Part shown: positions 38,412 to 43,970 of the stretch, in pieces
Layout of the letters: each line of letters begins with the position of its first letter
Position numbering within the stretch: the first letter of the stretch is position 1
Source of the DNA: a virus
Reading direction: 5' to 3' (one strand)
IMG/VR virus record: IMGVR_UViG_3300042569_002722
Span: 1-43,970 of that record
DNA: 43,970 nucleotides
Translations under genes and position numbers: made by a program
Notes under the pieces: model-generated
Told to the model about the DNA's origin: nothing
The model's database searches: none
The model's input: only the letters and a program-made list of their open reading frames with translations

Positions 38412-40415
38412 ATGCAGCCCACCATCCAGCCCGAGTACCAGCTGACGCCCCTGTCGCTGTTCAGCCCCAGCCCCACCAACCCGCGCAGCCGCATCAGCCA
38501 GGCCGAGATCGAGAGCCTGGCCGCCAGCATCGAGCCGCACGGCGTGGTGCAGCCCGTGCTGGCCCGGCCCCGCCCCGACGCGCAGCCCGGCGAGCCGCCT
38601 CTCGAGCTGGTGGCAGGCCATCGGCGCTGGACGGCCACCAGCTGGCTCGAGGAGCGCGGCCGCAACCCGCACCAGGGCTGCATCCCGGCGCTGCGCCGCG
38701 AGCTCACCGATGCGCAGGTGCTCGCCCTGCAGCTGATCGAGAACATCCAGCGCGAAGACCTGCACCCCCTCGACGAGGCCGCGCACTACCGCCGCATGCG
38801 CGACGCCACCACCGGCGCGCTCAGCGTCGAAGAGATCGCCGCGCTGGGCAAGGTGAGCGTGTCGCGCGTGTACGAGCGGCTGTCGCTGCTGAGCCTGGTG
38901 CCCGCCGCGCGCGAGGCCTTCCTGGCCGGCCAGCTGACGCTGAAGACCGCGCTGCTGGTGGCCCGCATGCCCGCCGAGCAGCAGGCCGAGGTGACCGTGC
39001 ACCTGGCCGACTGGGGCGGCGAGCCCATGACGCCGAAGGCCGCCGCCACCTTCATCCGGGAGCGCTACATGCTGCGCCTGGCGCAGGCCCCCTTCGACCC
39101 GGCCGACGCCACCCTGCTGCCCGCCGCCGGCGCCTGCGGTGCGTGCCCCAAGCGCACCGGCGCGAACCCGCAGCTCTTCGGCGACATCAGCGACGCCGAC
39201 ACCTGCACCGACACCGTCTGCTTCGGCAACAAGAAGGCAGCGCAGCGCTCGCGCCTGGTCGACGAGCTGCGCGCCACCGGCTACCGCGTGCTGCAAGACG
39301 ACGAGGCGCGCGACGTGTGCACGCCCGACGGCCGCGACCTGAAGCCCCAGCTGGTGAGCCTGGAGGCCAGCGTGCCGCCCCACCTGGGCGACCACCGGCT
39401 AAAGGTGTCCGAGGTGCTCGACCAGGCGCGCGTACCCACCAGCGAGGTGCTGGCCATCGACCACCCCAACGCCGCGGCGCCCGTGGTGGCCGTGGGAGTG
39501 CACGTGCTCGAGGGCGCGCTGCGCCGCATCAAGGCGCACCGGGAGCAGCTGGACAAGCAGGCCGCCAAGGCCCCGCCGCCGGCGCCGAAGCCGGCACCTG
39601 CACCAGCTCCTGCCCAGCCCCCTGCCGCGGCCGCGCAAGCCCCGGCCGAGCCAGCTGCCAGCCCTGGTGCGGAAGCCGACGCCGCGCGCGAGGCCTACGT
39701 GCGCGAGCTACTGGCCTTCAAGGCCGAGCCGGCCTGGTACGCGAAGAAGAACGCGCCCGACCTGCTGGGCCGCATCACGCGGCAGCAGGAGCGCCGTGCG
39801 TTCCGCATCCTCGCAGCAGCCGAGGTCGGTGCGCACATGCAACGCGACGGCGCTGAGGGCCTGCCGCCCTTCAAGCTGGCTCAGATGCTGTGCGTGCTGC
39901 TGAGCTGGGATGACGGCGAGCTCACGTTCGCCCAGGCAGCCTACCTGGCGGGAGTGCAGTATCCGTTCACTGAACCGAAGGGCTTCCGCAGCAGCTTCGC
40001 CCAGCACCAGGCCTGGATGTGGGAGCTGACCGACGAGGACGCCGCGCGCCTGGCCATGGTGCTGCTGGCGTCGCAAGAGCATCGCGGCGACGAGTCGCCG
40101 ATGGACGAGTTCACCCCGACCGTGCTGGCCGGCCTCGACATCCCCCAGGCGGGCCTGCTGGCCACTGCGCAGAGCGTGGTGCACGAGGTCATCCAGCTCG
40201 GCGCCGTCGAGCACGGCAAGCCCGCCGAGGCCAAGCCCAAGGCGGCCGCGAAGAAGCCCGCGAAGACCCCCGCGAAGCTGCCCTACCGCTACCGCAACCC
40301 GCTCACCGGCGACACGTGGACGGGCCGCGGCCTTCAGCCCAAGTGGCTGAAGGTGGCCCTGGAGGGCGGCGCCAAGCTGGCCGACTTCGACATGCACGCC
40401 GGGGGTGGCCAGTGA
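38412..40415 (+). CDS. ParB/RepB/Spo0J-like protein with C-terminal H-NS-type domain
   Basis: 667 residues. The ParB core has NPRSR (23-27), ELVAGHRRW (65-73), QLIENIQREDLHPLDEA (107-123) and an HTH (about 139-165). A Cys cluster follows (GACPKRTG...DTCTDTVC), as in ParB proteins of mobile elements, then a Pro/Ala linker and a conserved middle (PAWYAKKNAPDLLGRITRQQ). The end, after a Lys/Pro/Ala linker, is YRYRNPLTGDTWTGRGLQPK plus WL...G..LADF (about 624-662), the DNA-binding fold of H-NS proteins. It may combine ParB-type DNA sliding or nuclease action with H-NS-type binding. Confidence 0.88.
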   Translation: MQPTIQPEYQLTPLSLFSPSPTNPRSRISQAEIESLAASIEPHGVVQPVLARPRPDAQPGEPPLELVAGHRRWTATSWLEERGRNPHQGCIPALRRELTDAQVLALQLIENIQREDLHPLDEAAHYRRMRDATTGALSVEEIAALGKVSVSRVYERLSLLSLVPAAREAFLAGQLTLKTALLVARMPAEQQAEVTVHLADWGGEPMTPKAAATFIRERYMLRLAQAPFDPADATLLPAAGACGACPKRTGANPQLFGDISDADTCTDTVCFGNKKAAQRSRLVDELRATGYRVLQDDEARDVCTPDGRDLKPQLVSLEASVPPHLGDHRLKVSEVLDQARVPTSEVLAIDHPNAAAPVVAVGVHVLEGALRRIKAHREQLDKQAAKAPPPAPKPAPAPAPAQPPAAAAQAPAEPAASPGAEADAAREAYVRELLAFKAEPAWYAKKNAPDLLGRITRQQERRAFRILAAAEVGAHMQRDGAEGLPPFKLAQMLCVLLSWDDGELTFAQAAYLAGVQYPFTEPKGFRSSFAQHQAWMWELTDEDAARLAMVLLASQEHRGDESPMDEFTPTVLAGLDIPQAGLLATAQSVVHEVIQLGAVEHGKPAEAKPKAAAKKPAKTPAKLPYRYRNPLTGDTWTGRGLQPKWLKVALEGGAKLADFDMHAGGGQ

Positions 40416-40657
40416 TGCGCCCCGTCAACGAGCTCTGGCAGGCTGCGCGCGACCAGGTGCTGCCCGCCGGCGCCACCCCCGAGCAGGAGCGCGAGGTGCG
40501 CCGCGTGTTCTTCATCGGCGTGCTCTGCCTGCACCAGACGCAGCAGGCCTTCCAGATGCTCGACGCCACTGAGCGGGAGCAGTTCGAGAAGGCCCTGCAC
40601 CAGGAGCTGACGGTCTTCCGCGCAACCGTGGGCACCGAGCTCGAGGCGCGCGTATGA
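40415..40657 (+). CDS. Small hypothetical protein
   Basis: 80 residues starting at the ATG that shares its A with the ParB stop. Helical (MRPVNELWQAARDQVLPAGA, VRRVFFIGVLCLHQTQQAFQ, ATEREQFEKALHQELTVFRA). Coupled to the ParB-like gene and the next gene. No family recognised. Confidence 0.7.
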   Translation: MRPVNELWQAARDQVLPAGATPEQEREVRRVFFIGVLCLHQTQQAFQMLDATEREQFEKALHQELTVFRATVGTELEARV

Positions 40658-41157
40658 CCCCGCCCCGCACGACGCTGCAGTGCCTTCAAGAAGCGCAAGA
40701 GGCCATGACTCGCGTGGCCGCCCTGCTTCGCCCCACCACTCCACCGGAGCCGCCCATGCCCACCGACACCACCACGCCACCCACCCCGCCCCGCCAGTGG
40801 GCCATCGTCGAGCTTTTCGGCCACCAGCGCATCGCTGGCGAGCTGCTGGAGCAGACCTTCGGCGGCGACACCTTCACCCGCATCGACGTGCCCGAGGTGT
40901 CGTGGCCCGAGGAGGTGTGGGTCGACGGCAGGCGCGAGCAGCAGACGTGCACGATCCCCGCCCACACCAAGCTGCTCGGCGCCAAGGCCATCTACGGCAT
41001 CGAGATCGTCGACGAGCCCACCGCCGTGGCCGCCGCGCACGCCTTCAAGCGGGCCCCCATGCAGGTGTACTCGCTGCGCGAGGCCCTGGCCGGCCTCACC
41101 GACAACGAGCGCCGCCAGCTGCTGGCCGCGCCGCGCGGGGAGCCGTTCGGTGGCTGA
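40654..41157 (+). CDS. Conserved phage hypothetical protein
   Basis: 167 residues from the ATGA-coupled start at 40654. A second in-frame ATG at 40756 with GGAG upstream would give 133 residues and may be the main start. The core (WAIVELFGHQRIAGELLEQT, DTFTRIDVPEV, HTKLLGAKAIYGIEIVDEPT) is a compact beta-rich module found in many phage and prophage early regions. Role unknown. Confidence 0.72.
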   Translation: MTPPRTTLQCLQEAQEAMTRVAALLRPTTPPEPPMPTDTTTPPTPPRQWAIVELFGHQRIAGELLEQTFGGDTFTRIDVPEVSWPEEVWVDGRREQQTCTIPAHTKLLGAKAIYGIEIVDEPTAVAAAHAFKRAPMQVYSLREALAGLTDNERRQLLAAPRGEPFGG

Positions 41158-41752
41158 GGCGCACAACGAGGGCAAAGTGTTGCCCGCCGAGCCGGTGGCG
41201 CCGACCATCGACCCGCACCGAGAGCACTGGGGCGCCATCGCCGAGGCCAGTGAGGTCATCGCCGCCAGCCCCAACTGTGGGCCGGCCGAGGCGCGCGCGC
41301 TGTGCGATGCGTTGGACCGTCTGACGGCTGCCGAGCTTGGCGAAAGCACAACGGACGAGCGCGTGGCGTTTCTGCTGGGCATGACGCGAGAGGCTCAAGC
41401 CTTTGCTGCCAAGTACGCCGATGAAGTCGTTGAGCTGCGCGCCGCCCTTGCGTCCTCGCCGTCGCTGACGGCTGCCGCGAGAGACGTGCTGGGCGAACGG
41501 CACCGCCAGGTCGAGGTTGAGGGCTGGACGCCAGAGCATGACGACGAGCACGGCGATGGGGATCTGGCAGCAGCGGCTGCCTGCTACTCGCTTAACAAGA
41601 CGCAGATTGGCGCGTACATCCTTTGGCCCTGGAACAGCGGCTGGTGGAAGCCACGTGACACACGCAGCAACCTGGTGCGCGCTGCCGCTCTGCTGCTGGC
41701 CGAGATCGAGCGGCTTGACCGTGCCGCCCCGCAGACCGAGAGAGGCGCGTGA
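41150..41752 (+). CDS. Conserved phage early protein
   Basis: 200 residues with a GTG start overlapping the previous gene by 8 bp. The N-terminal 110 residues are Ala/Glu-rich helices. The C-terminal part has ERHRQVEVEGWTPEHDDEHG...LAAAAACYSL...LWPWNSGWWKP...NLVRAAALLLAEIERLDRA, a module common in phage and prophage proteins near the integrase side. The acidic GWTPEHDDEH and WKP-D motifs suggest metal-dependent or nucleotide-binding chemistry, but no reaction is assigned. Confidence 0.72.
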   Translation: MAEAHNEGKVLPAEPVAPTIDPHREHWGAIAEASEVIAASPNCGPAEARALCDALDRLTAAELGESTTDERVAFLLGMTREAQAFAAKYADEVVELRAALASSPSLTAAARDVLGERHRQVEVEGWTPEHDDEHGDGDLAAAAACYSLNKTQIGAYILWPWNSGWWKPRDTRSNLVRAAALLLAEIERLDRAAPQTERGA

Positions 41753-41886
41753 TGGTCGCAATTCGTCAATTCCTTCGTCGGCTGCTGTGTCGCCACCAAC
41801 GTGTACGGCTTGTCGCCATCGAGTGGGATGGCACTTCCGTGCACAGGTGCGACGACTGCGGCAAGCTGTTTCGCAGGGGGCTCTGA
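41752..41886 (+). CDS. Tiny zinc-ribbon-like protein
   Basis: 44 residues, below many gene-finder limits. It is basic at the start (RQFLRRLLCRHQRVRL), then HRCDDCGKLFRR with a CxxC pair; Cys13, His15 and the CxxC could bind zinc. It is coupled to both neighbours by one-base overlaps (TGATG), which supports translation. Confidence 0.75.
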   Translation: MVAIRQFLRRLLCRHQRVRLVAIEWDGTSVHRCDDCGKLFRRGL

Positions 41887-42902
41887 TGGCCGAGAACACC
41901 GCCATCGAGTGGGCCGACCACACCTTCAACCCGTGGGTCGGCTGCACCAAGGTCAGCCCGGGCTGCGACCACTGCTATGCCGAGAGCTGGGCCAGGCGCG
42001 CGGGCAAGGCCGCGGGCGTCACTTGGGGCGGCGATCGCCGCCGGACGAGCGACGAGAACTGGGAGAAGCCGCTGCGCTGGAACGCCGAGGCCGAGCGCGA
42101 GGGCCGGCGCTTCCGGGTGTTCTGCGCGAGCCTGGCCGACGTGTTCGACAACCAGGTACCGGCCGAGTGGCGTGAAGACCTGTTCGACTTGATCGCAAAC
42201 ACGCCGCACCTCGACTGGTTGCTGCTTACGAAGCGAATCGGCAACGCCGAGAAGTTGATGCGTGCGGCACTCAAGGACGACGGCCCGGACTGGCCTTGGG
42301 ACAACCTCTGGCTCGGCGTCACCGTCGTCAACCAGGCCGAGGCCGACCGCGACGTGCCGAAGCTGCTGGCCGTGCAGGCGCGCGTGCGGTTCCTCAGCAT
42401 CGAGCCGATGCTGGGGCCGATCGACCTGACCCGAGTGCATGAGCGTCGGCCCGGCGGTATCAGCGCCTGGCATTGCCTGCAGGGCTACTGCCAGAGGCAC
42501 TTTCCGCGCAAGCAGTGCGGATGCGATCGCCAGGAACCAACGATCAACTGGGTCATCTGCGGCGGCGAAAGCGGCCCCGGCGCGCGGCCGATGCACCCAG
42601 ACTGGGCCCGAAGCCTGCGCGACCAGTGTGCCGCGGCCGGCGTGCCCTTCCTGTTCAAGCAGTGGGGCGAGTGGGCTGAGCACGACGCCGGGCCTCCGCC
42701 GCACGCGGTGATGCACATGGACAGCGAGACCGGCCAAGCCTCCGCGAGTGCATGCGATGGCTTCATCAGCAAAGCCGGCGAGTTCGTTCGCGACATGGAT
42801 GACGCGACCACAGACGAGCCCTACCGCGGCATGGTGCGCGTGGGCAAGAAGGCCGCCGGCCGCCAGCTCGACGGCCGCACCCACGACGAGTTCCCCGCAT
42901 GA
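41886..42902 (+). CDS. Phage Gp37/Gp68 (DUF5131) family protein, CxxCY motif
   Basis: 338 residues. The start has the family signature IEWADHTFNPWVGCTKVSPG followed by CDHCYAE; the cysteines resemble a radical-SAM cluster site. Then come FRVFCASLADVFD, LDWLLLTKRI, NLWLGVTVVNQAEADR, RVRFLSIEPMLGP and CGGESGPGARPMHPDWARSL with FLFKQWGEW. All are conserved in this family. Its reaction is not established; a role in nucleic-acid modification or repair is possible. Coupled to the ASCH-domain gene that follows. Confidence 0.9.
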   Translation: MAENTAIEWADHTFNPWVGCTKVSPGCDHCYAESWARRAGKAAGVTWGGDRRRTSDENWEKPLRWNAEAEREGRRFRVFCASLADVFDNQVPAEWREDLFDLIANTPHLDWLLLTKRIGNAEKLMRAALKDDGPDWPWDNLWLGVTVVNQAEADRDVPKLLAVQARVRFLSIEPMLGPIDLTRVHERRPGGISAWHCLQGYCQRHFPRKQCGCDRQEPTINWVICGGESGPGARPMHPDWARSLRDQCAAAGVPFLFKQWGEWAEHDAGPPPHAVMHMDSETGQASASACDGFISKAGEFVRDMDDATTDEPYRGMVRVGKKAAGRQLDGRTHDEFPA

Positions 42903-43339
42903 AGGCCCTCAGCATCCGCCAGCCCTGGGCCTGGCTCGTCGTCAACGGCCACAAGCCCGTCGAGAACCGCACCTGGCCCACCAGCCACCGCGGCGACACG
43001 CTCATCCACGCCGCCCAGGCGTTCGACAGCGACGGCCTGCTCTGGGTGCTGCACAACTTCCCTGAGCTGCGCGGCCAGCTGCCCCAGCAGTACGAGATGG
43101 GCGGCATCGTCGGCCGCGCGCAGCTGATCGCCTGCACGCAGCAGCACCCCTCGCGGTGGTTCGTCGGCCCCTACGGCTTCGTGATGCACGACCCCAAGCC
43201 CATGCCGCTGGTCCGGCACCGCGGCCAGCTCAGCTTCTTCGAGGTGCCGATGTCGCCGGCCCTGCACGCGGCGCTGCAGCGCGCCGGCGCCGCGCCCGCT
43301 GCCGAGGCCGAGGCTGCCGGCCAGAACAGGCTCTTCTGA
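42899..43339 (+). CDS. ASCH-domain protein
   Basis: 146 residues. Starts MKALSIRQPWAWLVVNGHKP, then VENRTW....HRGDTLIHAAQ and GGIVGRAQLIAC, ending the domain with PYGFVMHDP. This is the ASCH fold, a PUA-like RNA- or nucleotide-binding domain (some members act as amidohydrolases on modified nucleosides). An Ala-rich tail follows. ATGA-coupled with the DUF5131 gene upstream, so the two probably act together. Confidence 0.9.
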   Translation: MKALSIRQPWAWLVVNGHKPVENRTWPTSHRGDTLIHAAQAFDSDGLLWVLHNFPELRGQLPQQYEMGGIVGRAQLIACTQQHPSRWFVGPYGFVMHDPKPMPLVRHRGQLSFFEVPMSPALHAALQRAGAAPAAEAEAAGQNRLF

Positions 43340-43839
43340 TGGCCAGCACCGCCCACAAGCGCAAGCCCGCCCGCCAGGCCCCGCAGATGCCCCGCTGGGC
43401 GCGCCCCAAGCTCGACCGCGGCCAGCTGCTCGACCTCGAGCTCGCGCACCTGGAGAACCTGGACGGCCTGCACGCCGGCGAGCAGAACGAGACTCTGCTC
43501 TGGCACCTGGTGGAGTCGGTCTTCACCTGGTCGAAGGTGGCCGAGTTGCTCAAGCGCTACGAGTCCGACATGGCTCTGCAGGTGCAGATGGCCACGCGCG
43601 TGGTGCACCGCTACGGCCAGACCGGCCGCATCGAGCTCGACTCGCTCGAGTACCAGGTCGCCCGCCGCGGCGTGGAGGTGATGACCACCCTGGCCCAGGC
43701 CACCGACGTGGCCACGGCGCACATGGCCGCCGCCTGGTCAGAGCAGCTGGCCGAGTCGCTGCGGTGGCAGGCGAACGCGTCGCAAGCGGGCGCCATGGCG
43801 CGCGGCCTGGCCATCACCGCAGCTCTGCCGCTGGGCTGA
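43339..43839 (+). CDS. Hypothetical helical protein
   Basis: 166 residues, ATGA overlap with the ASCH gene. Basic start (ASTAHKRKPARQAPQMPRWA), then helices (QLLDLELAHLENLDGLHAGE, LLWHLVESVFTWSKVAELLK, ALQVQMATRVVHRYGQTGRI, RRGVEVMTTLAQATDVATAH). The pattern occurs in phage early proteins of Betaproteobacteria-type phages, but no function is known. Confidence 0.75.
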   Translation: MASTAHKRKPARQAPQMPRWARPKLDRGQLLDLELAHLENLDGLHAGEQNETLLWHLVESVFTWSKVAELLKRYESDMALQVQMATRVVHRYGQTGRIELDSLEYQVARRGVEVMTTLAQATDVATAHMAAAWSEQLAESLRWQANASQAGAMARGLAITAALPLG

Positions 43840-43841
43840 TC

Positions 43842-43970
43842 GTGGACACTGCGCGCGACACCCGCCGCCAGGCTGCCCGCCAGCAGCTGGTGCACCTGCT
43901 CGCACAGCGCATCGTGGCCGAGCTGCTGGCCGGCCAAGACAGCACCCCGGAGACAACACCCCATGCCCCC
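43842..43970 (+). CDS. Small basic hypothetical protein, 5' part (continues at 2-214)
   Basis: GTG 43842 opens two bases after the previous stop. The 43 codons shown here encode a helix rich in Arg, Gln and Leu and run off the window end in frame. Across the circular join the frame continues to TGA at 212-214, overlapping the recombinase start. Confidence 0.6.
   Translation, partial: MDTARDTRRQAARQQLVHLLAQRIVAELLAGQDSTPETTPHAP
43844..43970. repeat. Terminal direct repeat, right copy
   Basis: Identical to 1-127. Joining the ends restores one continuous operon: helical protein gene, small basic ORF, serine recombinase. Confidence 0.95.

Noticed and set aside
37338-39395. 685-codon minus-strand frame opposite the early operon
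   Set aside because: Crosses six coupled rightward genes including the ParB core; composition is that of a shadow frame.
1-43970. tRNA genes, CRISPR arrays, insertion sequences, integron integrase
   Set aside because: Looked for on both strands; no cloverleaf, regularly spaced repeat array, transposase or tyrosine integron integrase was recognised.

Overview
The window is the whole genome of a temperate, tailed phage (siphovirus-like) read from a circular assembly. The first 127 bases are repeated exactly as the last 127, so the unique circle is 43,843 bp, cut inside an operon. Base composition is very GC-rich and genes are densely packed with ATGA/GTGA stop-start overlaps. The H-NS-type tail on the ParB-like protein has the TW(S/T)GRG..P.WL form seen in Betaproteobacteria. 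Together with the GC content this suggests a Burkholderiales-like host; that is inference, not proof.

Layout. (1) Rightward early operon, 36981 through the circle junction to about 2011: small membrane and hypothetical proteins, a large ParB-like protein ending in an H-NS-like domain, a Gp37/Gp68 (DUF5131) protein with a CxxCY site, an ASCH-domain protein, and a large serine recombinase as integrase. (2) Control region, 34842-36952: an S24-type repressor whose catalytic residues are missing, a Cro-like protein transcribed away from it, and two closely matching promoter/operator modules on either side of the repressor gene, recalling lambda PL and PR. A second HTH gene has its own palindromic operator. 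(3) Leftward replication gene, 32341-34842: a primase-polymerase fused to an SF3-type helicase. (4) A 420-bp packaging/origin-like intergenic region full of palindromes, including a 27-bp perfect inverted repeat. (5) Leftward late genes, 31919 down to 2535: terS, terL, a Q-like antiterminator, two phage hypotheticals (one a P-loop NTPase), one ORF bounded by attC-like sites, portal, connector genes, four fibre/adhesin-like genes, protease with nested scaffold, capsid cement, major capsid, head-tail joining, tail tube, tape measure, tail tip with a receptor-binding propeller, a secreted DUF4124 protein, holin and a lysis-type DUF5675 protein.

How it works together. The repressor should shut both early promoters in the prophage. 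Once released, the rightward operon makes ParB-like, modification-like and integration proteins, and the leftward one makes replication and then late proteins. Three strong leftward hairpin terminators lie just upstream of late genes with no room for promoters. The Q-like gene lies upstream of all three, so processive antitermination of the late operon is a reasonable model.

The most unusual feature is at 26999-27623. Two structures match integron attC sites in detail: R boxes, unpaired spacers, and two extrahelical bases in the same positions as in the aadA1 attC. They flank exactly one ORF, and the leading edge of that unit is complementary to its own R'' box, which is the signature of a true mobile gene cassette. 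It sits inside the late operon of a phage.
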